A stretch of DNA of 64,000 nucleotides from Polaribacter cellanae (GCF_017569185.1 NZ_CP071869.1:1974001-2038000), one strand, 5' to 3'; positions 8,931-17,687 are shown, numbered from the stretch's first letter. Translations and numbers: made by a program. Notes: generated by a model not told the origin, from the sequence alone.

Positions 8931-9971
8931 TTAAGGCGCAGGATTAGGAATATCTTTATGAACTTCTTCAATTTCTTTTAAAGTTTCTTTAGATAAATCG
9001 ATGTTAATACTACCAATATTTTCTTTCAATTGACTCAATTTTGTAGCTCCAATAATGTTACTGGTTACAAATGGTAATTGGTTGATAAACGCCAAAGACA
9101 TTTCCGATAATGTAATTCCGGCTTTCTTTGCAATTGCCTCGTATCTTTTTACAGCTTCCAAAGAACCATCACCCATATAACGTGCAACAAAACGTGGAAA
9201 TAAAGTTCCTCTTGCGCCTTCTGGTTTATTTCCATCTAAATATTTTCCAGATAAAACACCTTGTGCCAAAGGAGAGTATGCTAATAAACCAATATCCTCT
9301 CTTAAAGAAACCTCACTCATTCCTGCTTCATAACCTCTATGAATCATAGAATATGAATTCTGAATTGTAATTGGTCTTGCCAATTTATTTAATTCAGCTG
9401 TTTGTAGGTATTTTAGAGTTCCCCAAGGAGTTTCGTTAGACAAACCATATTGTCTTATTTTTCCCTCTTGTATTAAATCATTTAAAGTTTGAATGATTTC
9501 TAAATAATTTTCAGTTGCATCTTTTACAGTATCTGTTGGAAAATCTCTTGTACCGAAAACATTTACACCTCTATTTGGCCAATGTAATTGATACAAATCG
9601 ATATAATCAGTCTGTAAACGCTTTAGACTTCCTTCAATTGCTTCTTTAATGTTTTTCTTATTCAAACCACCTTCTCTAATGTGTTTTGTATAATCTCCAC
9701 CACCTGCAATTTTACTTGCCAAAACTACTTTGTCTCTATTTCCAGATTTTTTAAACCAATTCCCAATAATTTTTTCTGTTGCTCCATACGTTTCTGGAGA
9801 AGCAGGAACAGAATATAATTCTGCAGTATCAAAAAAGTTTACACCTTGTTCTAAAGCATAATCCATTTGTTCGAAACCTTCTTCTTGAGTATTTTGATTT
9901 CCCCAAGTCATGGTTCCTAAACATATTTTGCTAACTTTTATATTGGTATTTGGTAGTTTTGTGTATTTCAT
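8931..9971 (-). CDS. Tas-like NADP(H)-dependent aldo/keto reductase
   Basis: 346 residues, the same length as E. coli Tas as I remember it, and similar throughout: LGTMTWGNQN, RLQTDYIDLYQLHWP, IRQYGLSNETPWG, LLAYSPLAQGVLSGKYL and a final NPAP. The catalytic tetrad of the superfamily is visible: Asp and Tyr in FFDTAELYS, Lys in VLASKIAGG and His in LHWP. The fold is a cytosolic TIM barrel that reduces carbonyls with NADPH; the physiological substrate is unknown. It is transcribed alone and converges on the hydrolase. Confidence is high for family and modest for the Tas name. Confidence 0.92.
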   Translation of the reverse strand: MKYTKLPNTNIKVSKICLGTMTWGNQNTQEEGFEQMDYALEQGVNFFDTAELYSVPASPETYGATEKIIGNWFKKSGNRDKVVLASKIAGGGDYTKHIREGGLNKKNIKEAIEGSLKRLQTDYIDLYQLHWPNRGVNVFGTRDFPTDTVKDATENYLEIIQTLNDLIQEGKIRQYGLSNETPWGTLKYLQTAELNKLARPITIQNSYSMIHRGYEAGMSEVSLREDIGLLAYSPLAQGVLSGKYLDGNKPEGARGTLFPRFVARYMGDGSLEAVKRYEAIAKKAGITLSEMSLAFINQLPFVTSNIIGATKLSQLKENIGSINIDLSKETLKEIEEVHKDIPNPAP

Positions 9972-10103
9972 ATTTCGATGCGTAATTATTAGATTTTAAA
10001 ATTTTAAGACACAGATTTCACAGATTTTCACGAATCTGAATCTTCATAAATATTTAATATTTGAAACTAATTGCTAAATTAAAACTTATAACTATTTAAA
10101 ACA

Positions 10104-10136
10104 ATAAGCGTATAATTTTAAAAATTATACGCTTAT
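10104..10136 (-). terminator. perfect 16-bp inverted repeat, probable pgk terminator
   Basis: AAGCGTATAATTTT is mirrored by AAAATTATACGCTT with one base between the arms. It lies about 65 bp beyond the pgk stop. The downstream T-run on the minus strand is short (TTGTTTT), so termination is probable but not certain. Confidence 0.55.
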
Positions 10137-10176
10137 AAGAATAAATTATATTCAAGTAAAAAACGATATTTCACAT

Positions 10177-10207
10177 GAGTGTTTCTTCCCTTTGGGAAGA
10201 TTAAGAT
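10177..10207. repeat. 31-bp interspersed hairpin repeat, copy 1 (covers the pgk stop)
   Basis: An exact 31-base match to 30334-30364. The core is TCTTCCCTTTGGGAAGA, a 7-bp stem with a 3-base loop. This copy includes the pgk stop codon; the second lies just beyond moaD. It looks like a REP-type element placed at 3' ends. Confidence 0.85.
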
Positions 10208-11394
10208 GGGCTTTGAATCGCTTCAATTCCAGGTAAACTTTTTCCTTCTAACATTTCTAACATAGCACCTCCACCAGTTGAAACATAGCTTACTTTATCT
10301 GCAAAACCAAATTGTTTTACTGCTGCAACAGAATCTCCACCTCCAACTAAAGAAAATGCTCCGTTTTTTGTTGCTTTGTCTATTGAATGTCCTAATGCAA
10401 TGGTTCCTGCTGCAAAAGATTCCATTTCAAAAACACCTAAAGGTCCATTCCATAAAATCGTTTTACACTTGTTTACAACATCATCAAAAATCTCTCTTGA
10501 TTTTGGTCCAGCATCAACTCCTTCCCAACCATCAGGAATTTGAGTAATATCTAAATTTTGTGTATTTGCATCGTTAGAAAAATCGTCTGCAGCAACAACA
10601 TCTACAGGAACATGAACTTCTACTCCTTTTGCTTTTGCTTGCTTTAAAATGTCTAAAGCCAAATCCATTTTATCGTCTTCACAGATAGAATTTCCTATTT
10701 TTCCGCCTTTCGCTTTTACAAACGTAAAACTCATTCCACCTCCAATAATTAAATGATCTACTTTGTCTAATATGTTTTCGATTACTGTAATTTTAGAAGA
10801 TACTTTTGCACCTCCTAAAATTGCCAGAACTGGTTTTTCTGAATTATTTAAAACCTTATCAATACTTTCTATTTCTCTTGCTAATAAGTTTCCGAAACAT
10901 TTATTACCTTCAAAAAATTGTGCAATAATGGTTGTAGATGCATGTGCTCTGTGAGCGGTTCCAAAAGCATCGTTTACATAAATATCTCCAAATTTCGATA
11001 ATTTCTCTGCAAACGCAACATCACCTTTTGTTTCTTCAGGATAATAACGTAAGTTTTCTAATAATAAAATCTCTCCAGCTTCTAAATTAGCAACAGCTTC
11101 TTCAACTTCACTTCCAACACAATCTTCCACAAATTTTACGTTGCAACCAATAATATCTACGACCGATTTTACAATATGTTTCAAAGAAAATTCTTCTTGA
11201 AAACCCTTTGGACGACCTAAATGAGACATTAATACACAGCTTCCTCCTTGTTCTAAAATATCTATAATAGTAGATTTTGCTGCCTGAATTCTTGTAGTAT
11301 CTGTTACTTCAAATTTATCATTTAAAGGCACGTTAAAATCTACACGAATAATCGCTTTTTTATTTTCGAAATTAAAATCTTTTAGTGTTTTCAT
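10201..11394 (-). CDS. pgk: phosphoglycerate kinase
   Basis: 397 residues, normal length. It converts 1,3-bisphosphoglycerate and ADP to 3-phosphoglycerate and ATP in glycolysis. Diagnostic segments: RVDFNVPL near the N-terminus, [63 protein letters not shown] and GGGDSVAAV. The start ATG lies about 20 bp downstream of a well-formed Bacteroidota promoter at 11417-11447. Its last codons run into a 31-bp interspersed hairpin repeat, so the stop codon is part of the repeat. It is transcribed alone. Confidence 0.98.
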   Translation of the reverse strand: MKTLKDFNFENKKAIIRVDFNVPLNDKFEVTDTTRIQAAKSTIIDILEQGGSCVLMSHLGRPKGFQEEFSLKHIVKSVVDIIGCNVKFVEDCVGSEVEEAVANLEAGEILLLENLRYYPEETKGDVAFAEKLSKFGDIYVNDAFGTAHRAHASTTIIAQFFEGNKCFGNLLAREIESIDKVLNNSEKPVLAILGGAKVSSKITVIENILDKVDHLIIGGGMSFTFVKAKGGKIGNSICEDDKMDLALDILKQAKAKGVEVHVPVDVVAADDFSNDANTQNLDITQIPDGWEGVDAGPKSREIFDDVVNKCKTILWNGPLGVFEMESFAAGTIALGHSIDKATKNGAFSLVGGGDSVAAVKQFGFADKVSYVSTGGGAMLEMLEGKSLPGIEAIQSPS

Positions 11395-11416
11395 CTTTGG
11401 TTTTGTCTATTTTCAA

Positions 11417-11447
11417 CAAAAATACCTTTTTCTTTAGTTTTTAGAAA
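11417..11447 (-). promoter_or_regulatory. pgk promoter (-33/-7)
   Basis: On the minus strand: TTTC, 19 bases, then TATTTTTG. The -7 box matches TANNTTTG fully and the -33 box matches TTTG in three of four positions, at the canonical spacing. The predicted start lies about 15 bases before the pgk ATG. Confidence 0.7.
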
Positions 11448-11488
11448 GTTGAAATCTAAAAAGTTAAGTTAACGTTTGCGTAGTATTT

Positions 11489-12250
11489 TTATTGAATTGT
11501 TTTTCTATTTTTAAATGCATTTAACAAGCTACTTAAAATTAAAATTCCTGTAGCTGAATTTGCAATTGTCACTAAAGTATTATCCGAATTCGCAACAGCA
11601 ATAGCAATTAACGCCCAAGCACCTACAAATGCAAATGCGCTCATATTTCTTTTCCACGTAACTATTAAGTTGATAATTGTTGCAATGGAAATCATAATAA
11701 TCGTCCAAATTTTTGGCGAAATTCCAAATCCGTCCCAATTAATCTTTATCAAATACGTAGAAACATTTGCAATACTTGCTACAGTTACCCAACCACTGTA
11801 AATTGCAAATGGCCACCAAATAAATATTTTTGTTGAAAATGTTTCTTTTTCAAGTCCGATTTTTGTGTTTACAACGATTTTTAAGATTGAAAAAAGTAGC
11901 AAAAAAATAAAAATGCAAGACAAACCAGTGTATTCGTAAATCCAACTAAAAACCCAAGCACTGTTTGCGAAACATGAAATGGCAAACCAAAAGCCGATTA
12001 TTTCAATAAAATCATCATTTCTAACTTTTGTAAATAGACTTCTTCCTTGGTAAAAAATGAATCCAAAAAGCAATAAATAAATGAGTCCCCAAATGGAAAA
12101 AGCATAGCCTGCAGGTGTAAAGAGTGATTTATACTCACTGGAAATCTCACCAATTGTAGTATTATTCATTAAACCTGTGTTGGATAAATAATTGATAAAA
12201 ACAACAGAAATAAATGCAACTCCGTTTAAAATTTGTAGAAATCTTTTCAT
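11489..12250 (-). CDS. TspO/MBR-like tryptophan-rich sensory protein
   Basis: 253 residues, very hydrophobic, with about seven membrane helices. The pattern LFTPAGYAFSIWGLIYL near residue 45 and many tryptophans in membrane-edge positions (WIYEY, WWPFAIYSGW, WTIIM) fit the longer group of proteins commonly annotated as tryptophan-rich sensory protein, distantly related to TspO. Function in this group is not established; porphyrin or stress-related roles are extrapolated from TspO. It lies 94 bp upstream of pgk on the same strand, but pgk has its own promoter. Start ATG at 12250. Confidence 0.75.
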   Translation of the reverse strand: MKRFLQILNGVAFISVVFINYLSNTGLMNNTTIGEISSEYKSLFTPAGYAFSIWGLIYLLLFGFIFYQGRSLFTKVRNDDFIEIIGFWFAISCFANSAWVFSWIYEYTGLSCIFIFLLLFSILKIVVNTKIGLEKETFSTKIFIWWPFAIYSGWVTVASIANVSTYLIKINWDGFGISPKIWTIIMISIATIINLIVTWKRNMSAFAFVGAWALIAIAVANSDNTLVTIANSATGILILSSLLNAFKNRKTIQ

Positions 12251-12394
12251 AATATTTTTTAAAATAATAGTTTCTTGAAGACTTTGCCCAAAGGTTTCTT
12301 TGTTTATCTTTCATTTTGAAAGATTAAAACTGTTTTTTTTAAAATTTTGGGAGAGGAAAAATACAAAATTCTGAATAAAAGTTTTAGAAACCTT

Positions 12395-12402
12395 TATATT
12401 TG
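12395..12402 (+). promoter_or_regulatory. holB -7 promoter element
   Basis: TATATTTG, a full match to TANNTTTG; no clear -33 box. The alternative TTG start of holB lies inside this box, which supports the ATG at 12406 and implies a leaderless or nearly leaderless mRNA. Confidence 0.5.
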
Positions 12403-12405
12403 TGC

Positions 12406-13548
12406 ATGCTTTTCAACCAAATTATAGGTCAAGAACATATTAAAAACCATTTACAAGTTTCTGCGGAAAATGGTAGAATTCCGCATGCGCAATTGTTTGT
12501 AGGAAAAGAAGGAAGTGGAACTTTGCCAATGGCAATAGCCTATGCACAGTTTTTATTATGTAATTTTTCTGATGATAAAGAAGCTTGTAATATAAAATGT
12601 AACAAATTACAACATCCAGATTTGCATTTTGCGTTTCCAGTAACCACAAGTGATAGCGTTAAAAAACATCCTGTAAGTAATTTATATTTAGAAGAATGGC
12701 GTCAGTTTTTAGGCGAACAACCTTATGCAAGTTTGTTTAATTGGCTGCAACATATTGGCGTAGAAAATAAACAAGGAAATATTGGAGTTGATGAAGCTGA
12801 AGATGTTGTTAAAAAGCTAAAACTAAAATCTTACGAAGGTGGTTTTAAAGTGATGATTATTTGGATGGCAGAAAAAATGAACATTGCTGCTGCCAACAAA
12901 TTATTAAAACTAATTGAAGAACCGCCCAACAAAACTGTTTTCATTTTAATAACAGAAAATGAAGAACAGATTATAAATACCATAAAATCTCGTTGCCAAG
13001 CCTTACATTTTCCTGTTTTGGCAGAGAATGATATTTCGAAAGCTTTAATCGAAAGAGAAAATTGCTCGGAAAGTGAAGCTGCTACAATTGCGCATCAAGC
13101 TGAAGGAAATTACAACAAAGCCATTCATTTATTACACAACGATTCTTCTGATTTGGTTTTCGAAGAATGGTTTATTGCCTGGATAAGAACGGCTTTTAGA
13201 GCAAAAGGAAATGCTTCTGTGGTGCAACAGTTAATTTCTTGGTCGGACACGATTGCAAAAACGGGACGAGAAACTCAAAAACGTTTTTTAGAATATTGTT
13301 TGCAATTTTTTAGACAAGCTTTATTGTTAAATTATCAGTCGGACCAATTGGTTTTTATGGAAACAAAAACAGGTTTCGATTTATCTAAATTTGCACCTTT
13401 TGTACATGCTGGAAATATTTTGGAGATAGAAAAAGAACTAAATGATGCCATGTATCACATTGAAAGAAATGGAAATGCAAAAATTATTTTATTAGATTTA
13501 TCTATGAAATTAACGAGGTTTCTGCATAAGAAAGAAGAGACTGTGTAA
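12406..13548 (+). CDS. holB: DNA polymerase III subunit delta prime
   Basis: 380 residues from ATG 12406; a TTG six bases upstream lies inside a promoter -7 box and is unlikely to be the start. It is the clamp-loader delta-prime subunit. The N-terminus FNQIIGQEHIKNHL and HAQLFVGKEGSGTLPMA form an AAA+ domain whose P-loop is altered (GKEGSGTL), as expected for the non-hydrolysing subunit. A cysteine cluster (LLCNF, EACNIKCNKLQHPDLHF) corresponds to the zinc module, followed by NKLLKLIEEPPNKTVFILIT and the SRC motif in IKSRCQALHF. The C-terminal helical collar domain follows. A small membrane-protein gene starts 2 bp after the stop and is probably co-transcribed. Confidence 0.93.
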   Translation: MLFNQIIGQEHIKNHLQVSAENGRIPHAQLFVGKEGSGTLPMAIAYAQFLLCNFSDDKEACNIKCNKLQHPDLHFAFPVTTSDSVKKHPVSNLYLEEWRQFLGEQPYASLFNWLQHIGVENKQGNIGVDEAEDVVKKLKLKSYEGGFKVMIIWMAEKMNIAAANKLLKLIEEPPNKTVFILITENEEQIINTIKSRCQALHFPVLAENDISKALIERENCSESEAATIAHQAEGNYNKAIHLLHNDSSDLVFEEWFIAWIRTAFRAKGNASVVQQLISWSDTIAKTGRETQKRFLEYCLQFFRQALLLNYQSDQLVFMETKTGFDLSKFAPFVHAGNILEIEKELNDAMYHIERNGNAKIILLDLSMKLTRFLHKKEETV

Positions 13549-13550
13549 AA

Positions 13551-13892
13551 ATGAAAATAGCTGACTTTAGAAACTTCATTTGGAATAAACTTGAAAATCG
13601 AAAAGTTAAAATATTTTCCATAATTGCTATATTTCTGTTTTACTTACTTCCTTTTCCTAATTTTACGACTGATTTCTCTGTAACAGATTTATTATTAGGC
13701 TTACTATTAGTAATGTCAATTGGTGCTTTTGTCTCTTTTGTATATTTAGAAAGTTCTTATAATTATAGGAAAAAGAGAAATTCTTTTCTAAATAAAGATG
13801 AAGTTTTAAATTTTGATTATTTTACAAGAGTTTATATTCTTTACTATTTTATTGTAATTCCTTGGAGTTTACTATCTTCAATATTGAAATAA
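13551..13892 (+). CDS. small hypothetical membrane protein
   Basis: 113 residues, not recognised. Three hydrophobic stretches are visible: IFSIIAIFLFYLLPF (about 21-36), LLLGLLLVMSIGAFVSFVYL (about 46-66) and YILYYFIVIPWSLLS at the C-terminus. Charged residues (NYRKKRNSFLNKDE) separate the second and third. The gene starts 2 bp after holB and has an ATG start, so it is probably expressed with it. The tight spacing and clear membrane topology make it likely to be real, but its role is unknown. Confidence 0.6.
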   Translation: MKIADFRNFIWNKLENRKVKIFSIIAIFLFYLLPFPNFTTDFSVTDLLLGLLLVMSIGAFVSFVYLESSYNYRKKRNSFLNKDEVLNFDYFTRVYILYYFIVIPWSLLSSILK

Positions 13893-13934
13893 TTTATCAG
13901 GTTTAATTTTTATTTCAATAAAAAACTAAAAAAG

Positions 13935-13962
13935 TGTCCCCTTTTTAATTTTGACAAACGTC
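13935..13962 (+). promoter_or_regulatory. candidate ECF-sigma-dependent promoter (TGTCCC-N18-CGTC)
   Basis: TGTCCC at 13935-13940 and CGTC at 13959-13962, 18 bases apart, 30 bp before the YCII gene. This resembles the TGTC/CGTC architecture reported for ECF42 promoters and would make the operon autoregulated. No -7 TANNTTTG box lies in the interval. Inference. Confidence 0.45.
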
Positions 13963-13992
13963 TTAATAGTATAAACTTAAAAACTTTAGATT

Positions 13993-14340
13993 ATGAAACA
14001 ATTTATGATGATTTTTATCGGCGAAGATTATGCTGATTTAGGGCTTTCTCCAGAAGAAATGCAAAACAGAATGGGAAAATGGTTTGCTTGGAGCCAGAAA
14101 ATGGATGCTGCAGGAATTAAACATGAAGGTGAAGCCTTAACTTCCAAAATAAGACGTATTTCTGGTGTTGAAAGAACAGCTAAAGACATCGCATCTACAG
14201 AATTGAAAGAAATTGTTGGTGGTTATTACACAGTTACTGCCAAAGATTTTGATGCAGTTGAAGAAATTGCAAAAGATTTTCCAGATTACGATTTAGGTTC
14301 TTATGTAGAAATTAGAGAAGTTATGGTATTTGATCATTAA
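13993..14340 (+). CDS. YCII-related (DGPF-type) protein
   Basis: 115 residues with the YciI/YCII-related alpha-beta fold: KQFMMIFIGEDYADLGLSPEEM at the N-terminus, LKEIVGGYYTVTAKDFDAVEEIAKDFP in the middle and VEIREVMVF at the end. Proteins of this group are genetically linked to ECF42 sigma factors; their biochemical role is not settled. The signature DGPF tetrapeptide normally found before the TKE-I-VGGYY segment is replaced here by a sequence around DIASTELKE. The stop overlaps the sigma-factor start (TAATG), so the two are translationally coupled. A candidate ECF-type promoter lies just upstream. Confidence 0.85.
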   Translation: MKQFMMIFIGEDYADLGLSPEEMQNRMGKWFAWSQKMDAAGIKHEGEALTSKIRRISGVERTAKDIASTELKEIVGGYYTVTAKDFDAVEEIAKDFPDYDLGSYVEIREVMVFDH

Positions 14341-15584
14341 TGGAAACGAAACTCATAGACCATCTTTTTCGAAATCATAGTGGAAAGATGGTTTCTGTTT
14401 TAACTCGAATTTTCGGACTCTCAAACCTGGAAATTATCGAAGATGCTGTACAAGATACTTTTCTAAAAGCCAGTATTTCTTGGCGAAAAGAACAGCCAAA
14501 AAATCCTGAAGCTTGGCTAACAAAAGCTGCAAAAAATAGAGTTTTAGATATTTTTAGAAAACTAAAATCCGAACAAAAACACATTCCAGAAATTATAGCA
14601 GATTTTGAATCTATTGCAACAGATGAACTTTTTTTAGAAGCAGAAATCGAAGATGCTCAACTTCGAATGATTTTTACTGCTTGTCATCCTAAATTAGATG
14701 CTAAAGACCAAATTGTATTTGCCTTAAAAACAATTGCTGGTTTTAGCACAAAAGAAATTGCATCTGCTTTATTAACCAAAGAAGAAACTATTAAAAAACG
14801 TTTATTAAGAGCCAAAAAAACGATTAAAACAACAAATTTAGAATTCAAAATTCCACAAGGAAAAGAACTTCCAAAGAGGATTGGCAGTGTTTTAAATGTT
14901 ATTTATCTTATTTTTAATGAAGGTTTTCACTCCAATAAAAAAGAGATTTTAGTACAAAAAGAATTGTGTGGAGAAGCCATTCGATTGTGTAAAATGTTAC
15001 TAAAAAATAAACACACTCAAATTCCTGAAAGTTATGCTTTGTTTGCGCTCATGTGTTTTCATTCTGCAAGATTAGATGCAAAAATTAATACTGAAAATGA
15101 GTTGTTAGATTTAAAAAATCAAGATAGAAATAAATGGTCTTTTCCTTTGATTCAATTAGGAAATATGATGATGAATAAAGCTGTTGAAACATCACAATTC
15201 TCAAGATATCATTATGAAGCAGCAATTGTTGCAGAACATATAAAAGCGCCTAATTTCGAACAAACAGATTGGAATAAAATTTTGAATTATTACAAATGCC
15301 TGCACAAAATACAACCTTCTACTTCTTATCTCTTAACCATGGCTGTTGTTTGTTTACAAAGTGAAAACTATATAAAAGCCAATTATTATTTCGAACAAAT
15401 AAACCCTGATGATTTAGCACAACGTTCGTATCTATTTTATGGCGCAAAAGCAGATTATTTTGCCAAAACAAACAACAAAAAAGGAGCTTTAAAATTTATT
15501 GATATTGCTTTAGAAAAAGTGTCTAATAATTTGGAAAAGAAGTTTTTGGAGAGGAAGAAAATTTACTTTTTAAAAAACTTGTAG
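14340..15584 (+). CDS. ECF42-type RNA polymerase sigma factor with C-terminal extension
   Basis: 414 residues, about twice the usual ECF length. Sigma region 2 is at 10-75 (EIIEDAVQDTFLKA, NPEAWLTKAAKNRVLDIFRK) and region 4 near 120-165 (KTIAGFSTKEIASALLTKEE, KKRLLRAKK). The remaining 250 residues match the DUF6596-plus-helical extension of the ECF42 group: LNVIYLIFNEGFHS, ALFALMCFHSAR, and TPR-like helices toward the end. ECF42 factors lack an anti-sigma partner and instead sit beside DGPF/YCII genes, as here; the extension is thought to control activity. It overlaps the YCII gene by one base. Targets and signal are unknown. Confidence 0.9.
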   Translation: METKLIDHLFRNHSGKMVSVLTRIFGLSNLEIIEDAVQDTFLKASISWRKEQPKNPEAWLTKAAKNRVLDIFRKLKSEQKHIPEIIADFESIATDELFLEAEIEDAQLRMIFTACHPKLDAKDQIVFALKTIAGFSTKEIASALLTKEETIKKRLLRAKKTIKTTNLEFKIPQGKELPKRIGSVLNVIYLIFNEGFHSNKKEILVQKELCGEAIRLCKMLLKNKHTQIPESYALFALMCFHSARLDAKINTENELLDLKNQDRNKWSFPLIQLGNMMMNKAVETSQFSRYHYEAAIVAEHIKAPNFEQTDWNKILNYYKCLHKIQPSTSYLLTMAVVCLQSENYIKANYYFEQINPDDLAQRSYLFYGAKADYFAKTNNKKGALKFIDIALEKVSNNLEKKFLERKKIYFLKNL

Positions 15585-15608
15585 AATTTATTAAAAAGCG
15601 AAGTATAG

Positions 15609-15628
15609 ATTCCTGTTTTCACAGGAAT
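15609..15628. repeat. intergenic palindrome (ATTCCTG...CAGGAAT)
   Basis: A 7-bp perfect stem with a 6-base loop between the converging sigma-factor and MOSC genes. The following bases GACAGAG and the hairpin resemble the palindrome at 24672-24692, suggesting one interspersed family. It may serve as a weak terminator. Confidence 0.6.
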
Positions 15629-15639
15629 GACAGAGTTAA

Positions 15640-16197
15640 TTATACTCCTTTTTCAGTTCGTTTAGCAACATACAAATCTGCAATTGTAGGGTTTTCTGGA
15701 CAACTTTTTATTTGTTGAAATTCGTCTCCAGCTTTTACAAAACCAGTTTGTAAAACTTTAAAATAAACGCCACACATTGTTGTATTCCAGAATTGTTTTA
15801 CAATTTTCATATTGTTAAAACGAATTCCTAATTTATAACAAGGATTTCTCTGCACAGTTGCTTCTAGAATAGTTTCACCAACTTTAAAAATATCTCCTTG
15901 ATGGATTTTTGTTTCCTCTAAATCGTCAATTGTTAAGTTTTCTCCAAAGATTCCATGTGTGAAATCTACATTTGGATGTAACTTTTTAAAATAATCGTAG
16001 TGTTTTAGAGAATATCCATAAACCGCTTGTAAAATACCTCCATGATGTTTTCTGTCCGAAATTTCATCATCTTTTACTTCTTCAATATCTAAAAAAATAG
16101 GTTTAGAAACTGGAAATTTAAAGATTCCTGTGGTTACTTTTTTACCTTTCCATTCGATTTCTTTGCGTTCGCCAATATTTGTTGAAATTATTTTCAT
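15640..16197 (-). CDS. MOSC domain protein (YiiM-like)
   Basis: 185 residues. MOSC domains are beta-strand domains related to the molybdenum cofactor sulfurase C-terminus. Motifs: SDRKHHGGILQAVYGYS, HGIFGENLTID, GDIFKVGETILEATVQRNPCYKLG (with the conserved Cys), and GVYFKVLQTG. Members such as YiiM reduce N-hydroxylated compounds with molybdenum cofactor; that activity here is inference. Two molybdopterin synthase subunit genes lie 13-15 kb away in the same window. It is convergent with the ECF gene and transcribed alone. Confidence 0.88.
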   Translation of the reverse strand: MKIISTNIGERKEIEWKGKKVTTGIFKFPVSKPIFLDIEEVKDDEISDRKHHGGILQAVYGYSLKHYDYFKKLHPNVDFTHGIFGENLTIDDLEETKIHQGDIFKVGETILEATVQRNPCYKLGIRFNNMKIVKQFWNTTMCGVYFKVLQTGFVKAGDEFQQIKSCPENPTIADLYVAKRTEKGV

Positions 16198-16209
16198 TTT
16201 TATTTGTTC

Positions 16210-16283
16210 TCCTGCAAGGTCTTTAATGCCTTGTAGGTGTTACTTATTTTAATTTATTTAATATATTTTGAAACCTTGCAGGA
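16210..16283. repeat. 11-bp inverted repeat TCCTGCAAGGT / ACCTTGCAGGA
   Basis: Perfect arms at 16210-16220 and 16273-16283 in the gap between the MOSC and crotonase genes; imperfect extra copies (CCTTGTAGG, ACCTTGGAAG) lie nearby. This looks like a degraded interspersed element. No function is evident. Confidence 0.5.
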
Positions 16284-16321
16284 AGTCTTTGAAACCTTGG
16301 AAGATATTCTCAATAAAAACA

Positions 16322-17089
16322 CTAGTTTTTAAATTTCTCTAATGCTTTTTTCGTAAAATCAGACAACACCAATTCACCTGAAACTGCAGCTCTTTCTTCT
16401 AATAAATTGTTCCAGTTTTCAGTTCCTCTCCACAACGCTTTCTTCATTTCAGCTAAAGCTGTAGGATTGTATGAAGCCAATTTTTCTGAAAGAGTTTCTA
16501 CCTCTTTATCTAATTCTTTTACGTTCTCAAAAACTTTTGCATACAACCCTTTTTCTTTTGCCCAATAGGCGTTTTTCCAATTACTTGCGTCTAAAGTTAA
16601 TTCTGCAGTTCCTGAGACTCCAATTTTTCTTGTAACAGCTGGCTCAATTACAAAAGGTCCAATTCCTATAGTGAATTCCGATAATTTTATAGATGCATTT
16701 TCTGTCGTTAATACATAATCGCAAGCAGCTGCCAAACCAACGCCACCACCAACAGTTTTTCCTTGAATTCTTCCGATAATTAATTTTCCGCAAGTTCTCA
16801 TGGCATTGATTACATTTGCAAAACCTGAGAAAAATTCTTTGCCTTCTTCTGAACTAGAAATCGCAACCAATTCATCAAAAGAAGCACCTGCACAAAAGGC
16901 TTTTTCTCCTTCCGATTTTAAGATAATTACAGAAACATCTGTATTTTTTCCAATAGCAATAAGTTCTCTGGTTAATCTGTCCAATAATTCACTTGGAAAA
17001 GAATTACTTGCAGGATGCCCAAATTCTATCGTTGCAATTTTGTTGTTTATGTTGGTGTATAAACTTCCGTTTTTTCTATCTGTAGTCAT
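16322..17089 (-). CDS. enoyl-CoA hydratase/isomerase family protein
   Basis: 255 residues of the crotonase fold. The oxyanion-hole segments are clear: EKAFCAGASFDEL near residue 67 and GRIQGKTVGGGVGLAAACDYVL near 110; the CoA-binding pattern LSEFTIGIGPFV follows. The two catalytic glutamates of classical hydratases are not obvious at the usual places (GGGVGLAAA and GIGPFVIEPAV), so the reaction could be hydration, isomerisation or another crotonase chemistry. A methylglutaconyl-CoA hydratase-like role in leucine breakdown is possible but unsupported by neighbours. A -7 element lies 17 bp upstream of the start at 17089. Confidence 0.85.
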   Translation of the reverse strand: MTTDRKNGSLYTNINNKIATIEFGHPASNSFPSELLDRLTRELIAIGKNTDVSVIILKSEGEKAFCAGASFDELVAISSSEEGKEFFSGFANVINAMRTCGKLIIGRIQGKTVGGGVGLAAACDYVLTTENASIKLSEFTIGIGPFVIEPAVTRKIGVSGTAELTLDASNWKNAYWAKEKGLYAKVFENVKELDKEVETLSEKLASYNPTALAEMKKALWRGTENWNNLLEERAAVSGELVLSDFTKKALEKFKN

Positions 17090-17105
17090 ATTATTGAGTT
17101 TTTAT

Positions 17106-17137
17106 CAAAAATAAGTTATTCATATTTAAAAAAGAAA
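17106..17137 (-). promoter_or_regulatory. probable crotonase promoter
   Basis: On the minus strand TTTC, 20 bases, then TATTTTTG, just upstream of the ATG at 17089. The -7 box is a full consensus match and the -33 box is partial. Confidence 0.5.
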
Positions 17138-17138
17138 A

Positions 17139-17155
17139 ATTCGTGCATTTGTGGC
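17139..17155 (+). repeat. relic of the interspersed ATTCGTGCATTCGTGGC repeat
   Basis: ATTCGTGCATTTGTGGC differs by one base from the right arm of the element at 51067-51185. It lies between crotonase and tadA. No second arm was seen nearby. Confidence 0.45.
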
Positions 17156-17186
17156 AGTTTTATAAAGTAATTTTATGTATTCTAAT

Positions 17187-17636
17187 TTAATTCAAATTTC
17201 TTTTTTCAATAAAAAAACTTTTTAAAAGTTGAGAGCATTCGTTTTCTAAAATACCACCAACTACTTTTGTTTTTGGGTGTAATTTTGTATTTAAATTCAT
17301 AAAACCTCTTTCTGGTTCAGTAGCACCATACACAATTTTACCAATTTGCGCCCAATAACTTGCGCCTGCACACATTTGACAGGGCTCTAAAGTAACATAT
17401 AAAATGCAGTCTTTTAAATATTTACCTCCTAAAAAATCGGATGCAGAAGTAAATGCTTGCATTTCTGCATGTGCAGTTACATCATTTAAGGTTTCTGTTA
17501 AATTATGTGCTCTTGCAATAATTTGGTCTTTTAAAACAATAATTGCACCTACAGGAATTTCGCCTTTATCGAAAGCCATTTCTGCTTCTTGTAAGGCTTT
17601 TTTCATAAAAAAAGTATCGTCGAAAGGTTGTAGCAT
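17187..17636 (-). CDS. tadA: tRNA-specific adenosine deaminase
   Basis: 149 residues, normal length. Deaminates adenosine-34 to inosine in the tRNA anticodon. The zinc and catalytic residues are visible: HAEMQAF (His ligand and proton-shuttling Glu) and LEPCQMCAGA (the PCxxC pair). The N-terminus FMKKALQEAEMAFDKGEIPVGAIIV is typical. Start ATG at 17636; the gene is divergent from dxs with a 109-bp gap. Guanine deaminases share these motifs but differ in length and in the substrate loop, so TadA is the best call. Confidence 0.95.
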   Translation of the reverse strand: MLQPFDDTFFMKKALQEAEMAFDKGEIPVGAIIVLKDQIIARAHNLTETLNDVTAHAEMQAFTSASDFLGGKYLKDCILYVTLEPCQMCAGASYWAQIGKIVYGATEPERGFMNLNTKLHPKTKVVGGILENECSQLLKSFFIEKRNLN

Positions 17637-17679
17637 CTGTTATTTACATTTTTTAGTAAAATTAAGTAATTTTTTATGA

Positions 17680-17687
17680 TAGATTTG
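17680..17687 (+). promoter_or_regulatory. dxs -7 promoter element
   Basis: TAGATTTG, a full match to TANNTTTG, 58 bp before the dxs ATG. No good -33 box at 19 bases. Confidence 0.4.

Noticed and set aside
12400..12405. TTG start for holB
   Set aside because: It falls inside the -7 promoter box; ATG at 12406 gives the normal delta-prime N-terminus.
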